DNA of 64,000 nt from Lepus europaeus (Eukaryota > Chordata > Mammalia > Lagomorpha > Leporidae). The translations under genes and the position numbers were made by a program. The notes beneath the pieces are model-generated. The model did not search any database. It saw nothing but the letters and a program-made list of their open reading frames with translations, and was not told where the DNA came from. The DNA lies in assembly GCF_033115175.1 (NCBI RefSeq), contig NC_084838.1:39411468-39475467 (forward strand), given 5' to 3'. Positions 1 to 12,900 of the stretch are shown one piece after another (positions within the stretch are counted from its first letter, which is position 1; each line of letters begins with the position of its first letter).

Positions 1-59
1 TCTCTTTCTGGCTGCTTCTAGCCACGAGGGGGCGGTCATTTGGCTAAGTCAGTGGAAGT

Positions 60-470
60 CCACTAAGAAGAACCCCGTTGGGCTCGACGCTCAGTGAAGG
101 AGTTAGAGGGAGCCTTTGTGCTGTAGGACTCACAGGCTTGTGGGGCATGGTCAAGGGGGCAGATAAATGTCACAGGGGAAAGCGACCTCAGGCTTCCCAG
201 CTGTGTGCACCGAACTTGGAAGAAGGACTGGGAGAGGTGGTGGAGCACATGCGAAAGGCCAGAGGGGCAAAACAGCCGAAGGCGTGAGGTGTGCGCCGCA
301 CTGAGGAATGGAGGAGGACGGTGAGGGTTTGCTGATGAGGAGCCGCCTGTGACCCGCTGAGGAGTGGGGACTCGGCCTGTAGACGGGGAAGAGAGGCTGG
401 AAGGCTTTATGTGCAGCAGCAATGGCAAGATCGGATATGAATTTTAGAAACAAAGTCCCGGGCATTTCCA
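60..470 (+). repeat. L2-like remnant
   Basis: The stretch GGCTTTATGTGCAGCAGCAA to GGATATGAATTTTAG resembles the L2 LINE 3' region. It is weak and read from memory. Short open frames here are chance. Confidence 0.3.
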
Positions 471-734
471 GGAAGGTGAAAGGAGAGGGGTAGTGCTATT
501 TTTAGCTTTTCCATGGATGAGGTAGGCACCCGTACACAGTGTCCTCCAGTCCGCCCTCTGCGTCCTCCAAACGCGTTAATCTTATTACTGTCTCCCAGTA
601 ATTCCCGTAGAGCCTTCTCTATCGGAACTGTGAGAGTCAGAGCCCACTAACAGTTCTCTCCAGAGATCCTCTGTAATGCCTGGTGAATGAGGCAACTAAG
701 AGTTGGCAAACTGGTTTTTCATACCCCACCTTTA

Positions 735-950
735 AAATCTTTTAAAAATAATTTATTAGAGAGATGGAAGTGGGGGAGGAGGAGGGGAGAGAGAGAGAGA
801 AACTCCCACCTGCTGGCCTTCTCCCCAAATGCCTGCAACAGCCCCAGACTAGGGGGACTCAATCCAGGTCTCCCTTATGGGTGGCAGTAACTCCAGCCAT
901 TTGTGTCAGGGTCCACATTCGAAAGAAGCTGCAGTCAGCCAGGAATTGAA
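735..950 (-). repeat. Old C-type SINE fragment
   Basis: Shows the SINE tail ATAATTTATTAGAGAGATGG, then CCACCTGCTGGCCTTCTCC, but the tRNA-like head is eroded. Confidence 0.6.
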
Positions 951-975
951 GCCAGTTTTTCTTTTCTTTTTCTGT

Positions 976-1283
976 TTTTGAAAGATTTATTTATTTGAAA
1001 GTCAGAGTTACACAGTGAGAGACAGAAAAGCAGAGAGAAATGTTTTTCATCTGCTGGCTCACTCCCCAAGAGGCTGCAATGGTCAGAGCTGGGCCGATCC
1101 GAAGGCAGGAGCCATGAGCTTTTTCCAGGTCTCCCACATGGGAGCAGGAGCCCAAGGTCTTGGGCCATCTTCTACTGCTTTCCCAGGCCATAGCAGAGAG
1201 CTGGATTGGAAGTAGAGCAGCGGGACTCGATGCTGGCACCGCAGGCGGCGGCTCTACCCGCTACACCACAGTGCCGGCCCCAA
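976..1283 (-). repeat. C-type SINE
   Basis: Full-length: AAAGATTTATTTATTTGAAA tail at left and CACCACAGTGCCGGCCCC head at right. Confidence 0.92.
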
Positions 1284-1619
1284 GGCCAGTTTCAACTGCA
1301 AGTTGCACAAGGTCATCTCATACCTCACTTTGGAATGCGGCGCTTACTGTCTTGGCTCCTCAGCACACACTGACTCAGACCTCCTAGTCTGCATGGAAAC
1401 ACCAGGGCAGTGTGGCGGCCGGTCAGGAGCTTTGGAGGATGTGCTACTGGTCCAAACTGTAGCTTTACAGCTGCTTCGGACGGGCATCCACGGGTGACTG
1501 TGCTTCATAAAAGGAGGCCCCTAAAGCATCGCTGGAAGGCCAGTGCAGAGGATGAAGGGTCATTTTGAAAGGGTAAGAGGCAAGCTTAGGAAAAAGAAAA
1601 GGTAATAGTTGTCATCCAT

Positions 1620-2235
1620 TCACCCATTCATTGAAAAAACACTTAATAAAGTCAACTTCGCATTGTGCTGGGTGATGGTAATTACAAAGTGAGCGCCGTC
1701 AAGGAGCTATAACTTGGTTTAGTAGAGAAGACAGAGGAGTTGTAATTAAAGTGGACGTGTGAGATTATGGAAATAAGAGAAAGGTACAAGGTGCTCTAGT
1801 GCAAGGAAGAGGCAGTCACTCACAACAGGGGATTATGGCAGTGAAGGCGACTGACCCAAGCTTTGAGTTAGAGCCGAAGACACAGCTAGGCAAAGGAAGG
1901 ACCCAAGTGGGTTCTAAGAAGAGTGAATAGAAAGAGCCAAAACGTACAGGCTTCTGAAGATAATGGAACTGCTGAAGAACTGAAATAGTTTGGTATGGCA
2001 AGAATGAGATTATGTGCAACAGAAAGTAAATGGAGCTGGAGGTAGGCGGCCAAGGTAGTGAAGCCATGGGGAGCCACTAATGGACGTTCAACTGGCAAAT
2101 GTCACCATCTGATTTGTATTTTTAGAAGATTGCTCCATGCGGAGTGGATAATGGATTGGAAAGAAGCAGAAGTGGAGAGCAGGAAGACCAGACAGGAAGA
2201 ACTTGCTGTAAGCAAGAGCAGTGGGACTGGGGAGA
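1620..2235 (+). repeat. L2 LINE remnant
   Basis: Contains GTGCTGGGTGATGGTAATTA, AAGGAGCTATAACTTGGT and ATCTGATTTGTATTTTTAGA, in the order of the L2 3' portion. Confidence 0.55.
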
Positions 2236-2492
2236 AATAGGAAGGAAAAAACTAAATGAAGGGTCTCAAGGTTCACTTAATGTGTGGATCTGGACCTCGG
2301 CGGAGAGACTGAGGCTAGAGTTAGAGCTGAGAATCTTCTTTGTGTTCATGAATGAAGTCATGAAATTGAACGAAGTCGCTCAGGAAAAGGGTACAGAGAA
2401 ATATGAGCAGAAAACTTAGGACTGACTTGTGGGAACCAGTGCTTCAGCCATGCAAAGAGGTTAGAGCTACATGGTTACAAGATGTGGTTGCA

Positions 2493-2815
2493 GGGGCTGG
2501 CACTGTAGGGCAGGAGGTTAATCCTCCGCCTACACTGCTGGCATCCCATATGGGTGCTGGTTTGAGTCCCAGCTGCTCTACTTCCAATCCAGCTCTCTGC
2601 TGTGGCCTGGGAAAGCAGTGGAAGATGGCCCAAGGGCTTGGGCCCCTGTACTTGTGTAGGAGACCCAGAAGAAGCTCCTGGCTCCTGGCTTTGGATCGGC
2701 CCAGCTCTGGCCGGTGTGGCCATTTGGAGAGTGAACCAGCGGATGGAAGATCTTTCTCTCTGTCTCTCCCTCTCATTGTAACTCTGTCTCTCAAATAAAT
2801 AAATAAAACCTTTTA
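2493..2815 (+). repeat. C-type SINE
   Basis: GGGGCTGGCACTGTAGGGCA head, internal GATGGCCCAAGGGCTTGGGC, and AAATAAATAAATAAAACC tail; full length. Confidence 0.93.
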
Positions 2816-2989
2816 AAAGAAAATGTGGTTGCACTGTGGCCAAGAAGAGGGAGAGAAGCAGAGTGGAGCTAGAAAGGGAGGACAGTGGGAGGAGGGCAAG
2901 TGCCGATCCGGTCTGAGGGGGGAAGTCAGGGTCTGTGAGTCAGTGGTGCCATGCTGACTCTGTGATTGCCACTGGGGCCCGACAGACCG

Positions 2990-3788
2990 CACAGATCTCT
3001 CCACTCCAAAATAAGCCATTTATTGCATCATAAACCTTTCATAAATAATTTTCCAAGTACATACAATTTCTTCTCAAAATCATTTTATGGAATGACAACA
3101 AATGTCCCCCGATTATGGCTCCCATCGCCTCAGGAAAAGATCTTTTAAAAATCCCCTGCATGATCCCCCTCCTGGGCTTCCTGGGATAGTATCAGATCTT
3201 GGGTCAAAAGGGTCAAAGGGGGGTGGGGGGAGCTGTCCTATCCAGGCTTCCAATTTTTTTTTTTGATCTAGAAAATGTCCTTCAGCTTCTTAAGACCCAG
3301 TCTTCACAGCTGCCCCTCCCTCCTGCTCCTCCTCCCTCCAGTTCCAACAAAGACTTAGTCTCCCAGATAAGCCTGACAAGGGTGCCTGGGTAGGAATATG
3401 TCACGTCCATGGTCGCTCCAGGCATGGGACCCAAAGTCACATCCTTAGGTCCTATCTTCTGTCTCCCTCCCTACACAGCCCCTCTTTTCTCCCCAGTTCC
3501 ACATTTGCTTATCTGGGTCAAAGGTTGGAAGGGATGATGGAAGAGAGGCTGGAGGCTGCTTTTTCTTGAAATGCTGCAACCCTGGCAGATCTCTGGGGGC
3601 TCTTTCCTTCCCTTCTCTGCTCTACCTTGGCACAGCCTTCCAGAGAATGAACAGGCTGAGCCCCTGTAGCGAGTGAAGGAGCAGGTTTATGTGGGCTTCC
3701 CTGGGACTCTAAGCCCTCCTTATTAAATTGCATGAACACAAGGGAAGAAGAGCAGTAACTGACTCCGGCGGGGTTTCCTTAAGGACCT
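2990..3788 (-). other. ATP8B5: Probable 3' UTR of ATP8B5
   Basis: About 0.8 kb between the stop codon and a poly(A) signal candidate holds no SINE. No second open frame continues the protein. The exact cleavage site is an estimate. Confidence 0.5.
3019..3024 (-). terminator. Poly(A) signal AATAAA candidate
   Basis: Sense-strand AATAAA lies about 765 bases past the stop codon, followed within 30 bases by GT-rich sequence (TGTGCGGTCTGTCGG). It is the first canonical signal I see downstream of the gene. Confidence 0.5.
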
Positions 3789-3977
3789 CTACTTTTTGGC
3801 AGGAAAGCTGTTTTTGAGTGCCTTGGACTTCACCGTCTTGCCAGAAGTAATGAGGGCCCCAAAGCCATGCTGGTGGGAAAACGCATAGGCAGAACGTCGA
3901 AGGCCTGGGCGTCTCCGTCTGGGCCGGATTGGAGGTGGCAGTGGATGTTTCATGCAATAATGAATCCTCTTAAGAAT
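3789..3977 (-). CDS. ATP8B5: ATP8B5 last coding exon, cytosolic tail and stop (residues 1088-1149)
   Basis: Encodes [17 protein letters not shown], a cluster of arginines, [18 protein letters not shown] and a lysine-rich end, then TAG at 3789-3791. The YAFSHQ-GFG block matches the C-terminal element that folds back on the cytosolic domains in ATP8B1-type flippases. Acceptor GGATATAG lies behind a C/T-rich tract. Confidence 0.92.
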   Translation of the reverse strand: MLKRIHYCMKHPLPPPIRPRRRRPGLRRSAYAFSHQHGFGALITSGKTVKSKALKNSFPAKK

Positions 3978-6900
3978 CTATATCCAGAGCACAGGGGACA
4001 GGGCGTTCATGCACAGAGGAAAAGCCAGAGAGGCTCCTGAGTCGTAGCTGGGTAGATTCCCGTTCCACTCACCTTGTCCACGCTGACGGGCCAGAACAGA
4101 GGTTTGAGAAATTGGTACCCAATCACAGGCAGCACGCAGAGCACCACGATGAGGAAAATGCTCAGCCACAGCTGTGGCTGGTTCAAAGTGTTCCTGGCCA
4201 CACCTGTGAACAGCGAGCCAGGAGGGGGAAGGCTGAGACAGTCTGGAGAAGGGTGCGCTCATAGGTGGGAGGGAGCAGGCAGAGCTTAGATACCTCTCCA
4301 GTCTGAAGAAGGCAGTGGTGGATTTGGAGACAGTCTTGTCTCCTGAGAAATCATATAAATAAAATAAAATATATAAAAGCATATAAATATAAGTACAAAA
4401 GAATTCAGCTGCCAGAGTCACTGTGCATTCACATGCCTTTGTCTCCCTCTACAGGCAGGGCCAGGCAGGACAGGAGGGGAGAGGTGGTGAGAGAATCCCA
4501 GAGCAGGAGCCTGGACACAAAAATGGAAGAGGCCTTCAGGGGAGAAAGTCAGTCAGTGGCCTGACAAGAGGTAGGACCTACCTGCACCTGTATCTCTAGT
4601 CTCTCTGGGCTGGGGAAAATTAATACAGGAGACAATGAGGCCGTGCGCCACAGTGGAAAAAACATCGGACTGAAAACAGGAGACCTGGATTTGAGTCCTT
4701 TACTTAAAAAGGAAAACAAAACTCTAGTCTCCAAATGGTGCCAAAAATTCTTACCCTGCCTACCTCATAGGATGCTTATTTTCAAAGTAGATAAGACATT
4801 CAAAAATAATTTGGAAACTCTGGTACTGTAGGATATTTTTCCAGCTAGATCTTGAGTCTTTTTATGGCCGAGACCACTCCTCTAGCTACAGAGCTTAGCA
4901 CGTAGCGATAGCGTCTCAGTAAACATTTATTCAATAAACATGCTTGGTGCATTTGCCGCTCCCTCCCCCACTGGGCAGGGCTTTACCTGGGAATTGGAAG
5001 ACGCTGGGGAACATCTGGCACAATCCGTCACTGTACAGGAGGAATAAGATGCAAAAGTAGATGCCCAGGCTACCCCAGATGAAGAAGTGGCTTATCACTG
5101 TCCAGTAGGTTATCTTCAGGGCAATCTGAAAAGCATCCTTTTATGTGCAGCCTTCTATGGCTTGGGACCTTTCAGCCACCGCCCTTCTCCAGTTCTGTAC
5201 GGAAGATGCCCCCCCCCCCCCCGCCCCAAGCCTTTCTTCCAGAAGCTCACCACCCAGCACCCTTATCTTCACCTGTGTTGTGACCACCCAGATCAAGGAG
5301 GTCTGCACTATCAAGGAGAAGGACTGGTAGTCGGAGATTTCCTTCCCATCATTGCGCTCAGAGTTGTAAACGGCGCCCATGGGGATGAAGAACAGCACGA
5401 GGGAACTGTAGATCCCATGTATCAAACACTTCATAAATTCTTTCTTGTTGAAATAGAGGTTGAGCTGGCCTGGCTCATACAACTCTGGGAAACGTAGGCT
5501 CCACGTATCATTCACATCCTGGAAGCACCAGAGGGTTAGGAGAATGGTTGAGTGTCTCTAGAGAAGGTCCTATCTCCATCAGAGTGGAGGTTTCCCCCTA
5601 ACTGAGTCTGTTGCCAGGATGTCTAAGAGCTTCCTCACAGATTAGGTGAGAAGTGAAACCAGAGAAGAGAGCAGGGAACAAGGACTCCTCCCGAAGTCCT
5701 ACTCTCTGGACAAGGATCCAGGTAACAGAAGACAGCTAGAAGGCCAGGAGGCGGGGAGTGGTGGAAGGGGCTAGCCTTGGGCATGGTTGGACTGGAGGAT
5801 GAGCTTGGGATGGGGAGGCACTGAAGTTTAAGTGTTTCTTTGGTTAAATATTCTTTGTGTCAAAAGTCACTGGGGAGGGGCAGGAATTGTGGTGCAGCAG
5901 GTTAGCCTCCCCCTGGGATATTGGCTGTCCTGTATGGACATCTGTTCCTGTCCTGGCTGCTCCACTTCTGATCCATCCAGCTCCCTGAAAATGTGCCTGG
6001 GAAAGCAGCAGAAAATGGCCCAAGTGCTTGGGCCCCTGCAAACCACATGGGAGACCCAGATCACTTGGGAGCCCTGGTTGGAGTTCCAAGCTCCTAGCTT
6101 CGGCCTGGCCCAGCCCTGACCATTGCAGTCATTTGGGAAATAAACCAGCAAATAGAAGTGCGCTCTCTCTCTCTCCTCTTTCTCTCAACTCTGCCTTTTG
6201 AATAAATAGTTCTTAGAAAAAAGTCAGTGGGAAGAGAAATGGACAGCAAGGAGAACCAAGTAGTCCCTTGGAGATACTCACATTCTGTGGTGTGTTCATC
6301 CCATCCCTATAGTGACTGGTGAACTCAAGGTGAGAGGATCTTCTATGTGGATAATAATGGGTTATCGTCATCCCATAAATGTAAAACTTTGGCTAACAAA
6401 GTTTGGGGCTTGGCCTCAGAAGTGCATCCTGTGCACTGTGGCGTAGTGGGTAAAGCCACTGCCTGTGGTGCCGGCAACCCATATGGGCGCCGGTTCGAGT
6501 CTCTGCTGCTCCACTTCCGATTTAGCTCTCTGCTATGGCCTGAGAAAGCAGTGGAAGATGGCCCAAGTCCTTGGGCCCCTGCACCCAAGTGGGAGACCCG
6601 GAAAAAGCTCCTGGCTCCTGGCTTCAGATCGGCACAGCTCTGGCTGTTGCAGTCATCTGGGGAGTGGACCAGCAGATGGAAGACCTCTCTCTCTCTCTCT
6701 CTGTCTCAGCCTCTCTGTAACTCTGCCTTTCAAATAAAACAAATAAGTCTCAAAAAAAAAGTGCATCCCTAGGACTGCTGAATAGCACAACCCATGCTTC
6801 TTGCTGTTCTGAAGTTTTGTGGTTTTTTTTTTTTTTGACAGGCAGAGTGGACAGTGTGAGAGAGAGACAGAGAGAAAGGTCTTCCTTTTTGCCGTTGGTT

Positions 6901-9900
6901 CACCCTCCAATGGCTGCTGCGGCCGGTGCATCGCGCTGATCCGAAGCCAGGAGCCAGGTACTTCTCCTGGTCTCCCATGAGGTGCAGGGCCCAAGCACTT
7001 GGACCATCCTCCACTGCCCTCCCGGGCCACAGCAGAGAGCTGGACTGGAAGAAGAGCAACCGGGACTAGAACCCGGTGTGTGCCGGCGCCGCAAGGCAGA
7101 GGATTAGCCTGTTAAGCCACGGCGCCGGCCTGTTCTGAAGTTGTCAGCTACTTCATGAAGCGTTTCCTTTCAAGCTATGACCCTTATTGAGCATGGGAAC
7201 CATGACCTCATGACCTGCTGTTCCAGTTACTTTCTTTCTCTTTGGAGGCTCCTTTTCACTCTATGTGCCCAGGAGTAAAGGTTAGGGTAGAAGAGGAGGG
7301 ACAGGTGGGGGACCAGGACCCCAGCCCCCAGGAAATTGCTGACAGGGACAGATGGTATCCCCTGGGCTGGCCCTCTGTAACACAGGGTATCATACCCATA
7401 CCTGGCCTTCAAGGTATCATACCTCCATGCCTGGTCTCCAAGATTGCCACCTAGACCTTCCTGAGTTGACTAGTCTCATCCTCTCTATCTAGGAATGTGT
7501 CTTCCTCCCCTTTCCTCCTCCTCCTCTTTTTCTTTTTAAAGATTTGTTTGAAAGCAGAGTTACACAGAAGGAAAGAGGGAGGGAGGAAGAGAGAAAGAGA
7601 AATCTTCTATTTGTTGGTTCATTCCCCAGCCTGGAACTCCATCTGGGTCTCCCATGTGGGTGGCAGGGGCTCAAGCACTTGGGCCATCTTCCACTGCTTT
7701 CCTAGCTGGATCGGAAGTGGAACAACCAGGACTCGAACCAGTGCTCATATGGGATGGCAGTCTCATAGGCAGTGGCTTAACCCACTGTGCCACAGCACCA
7801 GCCCCAGGGTCTTCCCTTTTACCTTTTTTGTTTCCTTTCTTGAGTCTCCTTGTTTTACCCAGCTCTGCCCCGATAACTATTTCCTTTCACTACTTTTGTA
7901 CGCACTCAATTTACTGTACAGTGTGAATGCCATGATTCTCTCTGCAAAGGTGAACTTGACGCAGGGAAAACCTGGCTTTCTTAAACTGATGATTATTCTC
8001 TGGAGAGGAGAGTTCTTACTTTTTCTCATGCTGTACTTATGCAGGTTAGATATTCCCTTCCCAGGGCTGGCGCTGTGGTGCAGTAGGTTAATCCTCTGCC
8101 TACAGCGCCGGCATCCCATATGGGCACCGGTTCGGGACCTGGCTGCTCCTCTTCCAGGCCAGCTGTTTGCTGTGGCCTGGGAAAGTGGTGGAATTTGGCC
8201 CAAGTCCTTGGGCCCCTGCACTCATGTGGGAGACCTGGAAGAAGCTCCTGGCTCTTGGCTTCAGATCGTCCCAGCTCTGGCCATTGCGGCCATTTGGGGA
8301 GTGAACCAATGGATGGAAGACCGACCTCTCTGTTTCTCCCTCTCACTTCTCAAATAAATAAATAAAAATAATAAAAAGAAACTTCCGTCCCTGATCCAGG
8401 AATTATTCCCTTTCCACTGGCTTTTGGAAAGCTCAGTGCTTGCTGCTTTTCTGAACTTCAGGAATATTCCTCACGGGCCTAGGGGGCTTCAGCCCCAAAG
8501 GACAGGCTTCTGACAGGGTCTTACCTGGTCAAACAGACTCATGCCCAGGACGGGGAGGGACGTGTAGATCAGATTGTAGCAGGTGATGAACCAGTTGTCA
8601 TAAACTGTCTGGAAGATCAAGGGGAATTTAAAGGCCTTTATCTCCTCCAAAGTTCAGCTCCAGAATAGCGTCCCTACCTGCGCTCCCCCTCCCCTGCCCA
8701 AGCCCTAACTCAGCTGCCCACCACTACACTAACTTAGAACAAAATTTGGATTCCAGAAATCTGACTCTGACCCCCCAGTCTCTGATCTTAAGTCATTTAG
8801 ACCCTGGAGTCCTAGGCTAGGGCAGGGCTGACCTGGACCCACCCTGAGCTAACTGGCACCAAGTCAGAGTGCTGCTGGGAACGCAGTCCTACCTCCGTGC
8901 TCACAATCAGGGGGACCTCCAGGTTTTTTTCTTTTGTCAGTGGCTTCTGTGGCACAGGACACCTCCTAACACTGACAGTTTGGAATAGCCCCAGTGTTGC
9001 TTCTTCAGCTGGGTGCTCCACCCTGGGGCCTGCAGAGGCCCCCTTTCCTAACCAGCCACAAGAGGTCAGCAGCAACACATGCGTACTCCACACACTGCCC
9101 ACACACCCGCCTGGCTTCCCTAGGCACAGGGAGGGGGCGCTGCACCAATGTACTGCTGTCTGCTGACTGCTGGTTTCCCCGGGAGCCTGCAGCAACAAAG
9201 GTAGCAGGCATCTGCACGTACAATCATTCCTCAGGTCGTTTCTCCTGGGAATCCTTGGGAGATGGGAAAAAAACTTCTCATAGGAAAAGGGACTCCTCTT
9301 AGAACATCAAAATCCCCCTCTAAGGTGTCAGAGATTTCATAGTCAAGGTGGAATGAATTCGTCAGGACTGCGTTGGGAGGGCAGCACGGGCAGTCAGGGT
9401 GGGGACGGAGGAGTGCAGGGGAGCTGTATTTGCAAGCATGACTACAGCTCAACACCAGGACCAGCCTGGCCGGCATAACCGATAGGCTCCTTGAAGCTTT
9501 GCTTGGTCCACAAAGATTACTTTGGATGGTGAGAAGACTCTCAGATCCAGGAATTCCCCCCATTTCAGGTTTGGAAATTCCAGGTGCCAATGTCAGGGGC
9601 GAGGTGAAATGAAGGTAGCTTATGAGAGTCCTGAAGGTGGGTGTCCAAGCCCAATGAGAGCCAGGCCAGAAGAGTGTTGATATGGAACTAGAAGACGTGG
9701 TGGAGGGTTGGATGGGGAGGTCGGCCTGGGGTGAAGAGCTTTATGGGTGGGAGGCAGAATGTTCTTGCCATACACTGGTCTCTAGAGGAGGACAAAGAGT
9801 GGAGCTGGCTGCAGTGAGAAGTGAGCGGTTGGCTAGGGTGGAGATTGCCACCTGATCTCCTACCTGTGCAGAGAACCCGTTGAAGAAGGCGTACCAGAAG

Positions 9901-12900
9901 TGTACCAGGGTGAAGGCAAAGTTCTTGTAAAAGAAGTAGCTGAGAAACTTGCACATGCGATTGTAGGACCAGCGGCCATGCACCAAGATGAGACGCTGGA
10001 GGTAGTAGAACTGGGAGAAGGCGAAGTCGCTGTTGAGCATGGCCTGCATCCCCTCCTGGCCGCTGATGCCGACGCCGATGTGGGCAGCTGCAATGCAACC
10101 CCAGAAGTTTCTCAGCCACAGAGCTTGTTTTCTGGGCTCCCCAGCCTGGGAAGTGTCAAGGGAAGGCTGAAATGACACACAAACCACTCCTTTTTACAGG
10201 GGACATACAGTTAGGCCTCACGGGAAAGTGTGCTGGGTGTTCTTTGCCCCTACTCTAGTCACTTGGCTTCTGTCCTACGGTCCAGATGCTGAGGTTTAAA
10301 TTTCCTGTTATCTCTGGAAGCCATTTGGATCAATTAAAAATGTAGGATGACTGCAGTCTAACACAAGGTTTGATTACCTAAGATTTTCTAAGGGGCTAAA
10401 ATTCCAACTGTTGGGATGAGTGTGTGAGCCACACAAGTTGTGAGAAATGAAATGAGGCGATCCCAGGTGTTTTTCCTGGATAAAGCAAGGATGATACTTG
10501 ATGGAAGATGAGACTAAAGTCCCTAAGCATCTTAGTTTATCTGTGTAATTCATTCTGGCCAAATTCACTGATCTTGTATTTTGTATTTATTGTATTATTG
10601 CATTGCTTGATGGGACAATCGAAGTGTCTAAGGCCATAAGAACCAGAGAGGTCCTAAAGACTGATGAAGAGAGCAAGAACACGGCTTAGCAGTGAAACTG
10701 AGGCTGGCCTAGCCACTAATATTTCCTGAGTGGGGTTGGGGTGGGGTGGGTTTGAGGACCTGTAGGTTTTATCTACATCTCACAGGTCTACAGACTGCTG
10801 GAGGCTAATGACATTCACCTGAAATGAAGTCAGTAGGCTTTGGCCATTTGCTTCTGTTTACTGGAAGCGATCAGGAAGTCACCTGCTCTCCAGCAAGGGG
10901 AGCCAGCGCAAGCTCTTGGGAGCCACAGCCTGGGGGCTGCACTGGGCTCACAGGCTGCAGCCTTCAAAACAGGAACAGACTAGGACTCCTGACCAAGGAT
11001 TCTTTCTGTGGTCTGTGATGCGGACCCCAAAGGCTGGTGTGGTGGTTGTATTGCTCTGTGAATGCATCATGTGGGAGTCCTGTGCGTGTGCGTGTGTGTG
11101 TGTGCACGCACAGGGATGTGAATGTGTGCATGCCTGTGGGCCAATGAATGCATGTGGAAATAAGTGAGAGTGCAGGTGTGCAGGAGCATGAGTGGAGCTG
11201 CAGAACCAGTAGAAATGCAGAACGCATTCGATAGGCAGGGGTGTGAGCCTGAACACAGTACCACCCAGATCAGTTTTGCCCACGGAGGAAGGAAGGGGCA
11301 AGCCCACGGCTGGGGTCTACTGTCCCCCTGCCCTCACATGCCTTTGATCATGCTGACGTCATTGGCCCCATCCCCGATGGCCAGTGTCACCACCTTCTTG
11401 TACCTCTTCACCAGCTCTACCACCTGGGCCTTCTGAAGGGGTGTCATCCGGCAGCAGATCACCCCTCTGCACATGCATGCCACTCGCAGCAGTTCCAACT
11501 CCACGTCCCCTTCTAGAGCGTGGGCCTGCAGCACCGGGACACACCCACTCTTCAGGTTGCCCCCAGAGGCTGTGGGGGCAGGACCTTCTCAGGCCCTTCC
11601 CCATCCTCCATACTTTCCTGTCCCTCACAGGGCAGGAACACCTGCTCCCAAGGTGCCCCGCCCCCCAGGATCGCCAAGCCCCTGAGTATGTTCTAAACAT
11701 CCTCCCATCTGACCCAGCCTCCAGGGGGAGAGCAGCCAACAAATCAATTGACAGCACCGCGAGGCTAAGGTGCTTCTTGGAGGACCTGGCCCTGCTTGCT
11801 TTCCCCCCTCCCCTAAGTGACCGCCCACAGCATACTAAGGATTTGGATCAGGAAAGACTATGTCTTCACTGGCCTTTCTTCACTGACTCCTGCCTGGAGA
11901 CCCCCAGGAGAGGTGTCGTTCAGGCAAGGGCACCCAGGGAGGGCCAGAGCGCAGCTCATAGGCTGAGGAAGGCGCCTTGAAATTCTGCTGGGGTGGGCTG
12001 GGCTGGGGAAGAGAGGCCCCTGGGAGGAGAAAACAGAATCGTAGCTCTGTGTTGCCCACCAGACTGTAGCCATTGATGACCAAACCGTAGTTGCCATTGG
12101 GCACCTCTTCAGGCACTGTGAAGAGTGCCTTGTGCTTCTTGGCGAGGAAGATGTTCACTGGGTCCGAGTCCAGGAGAGAATCGGGTTTCATCTTGCTCCT
12201 TGCTTTCCTGCAAGCCAAGAGTAGTGGTCAGAGCTTAGGGAGGACAGTGGAGCCCCGGAGAAAGCGGGCAGGTGGTGGGGCAGGGCAGGGGGGAGTATAG
12301 GGACTTTTGCAAAGCACCAGCTGGGACCTCAGATTCCACTGCTTCCTGGCACCTGCCACTGTCTTAGGTCCCTGGCCATCCCTATGCCACACTGTTCCGC
12401 CACCTACACTCCAACTCCTTTAGCGAACGGTTCTTTGTAACAGTCTCTCGAGGGTTCAGCTTTCTGTCTTCTCTTTCTCCATTTCTCCCCTATTCCTTCT
12501 GGTGGTGCAGGGGCGACACTGGGAGAAGAGATGGCTGGGAAAGCTAAGGGCCGAGGGCCGAGTGTGGCCGTTCTATCGGTACCTGAGTTCTTGACGAACG
12601 GTCTCACTGTCCTTGCCTTTCACGGTGAACACCTCGTCCATTTCGTCCTCGAATATGTTACAGGAGTAGGCAATGTTTACCGCAGTTTCTATAGCGAAGG
12701 GGGGGGGGGGACACAGGTCTCATTTTGGTGAGTGTTTCTAGACAGGGACAGGGTGTTCACAGTGTACAGGGACAGGGTCTTTAACGGTGGCAGGCAGAGT
12801 GCCTTTGCCCACATTTGCCATGGGGGCACTCAGAATATGTTTTTCCAGAATCAGCGGTGGCCATATTCAAACACCCACAGGAACAGACTTACGAGTTACT

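Noticed and set aside
3965-3972. Alternative acceptor TTAAG in the last exon
   Set aside because: It lies closer to the coding part but lacks the C/T-rich tract directly upstream that serves the GATATAG site.
7497-8357. 286-codon plus-strand open frame
   Set aside because: It runs through two opposite C SINEs and the intron between them, with no recognisable domain.
11384-11980. 198-codon plus-strand open frame antisense to the GDGAND exon
   Set aside because: It is the mirror of a GC-rich coding exon and intron; composition explains it.
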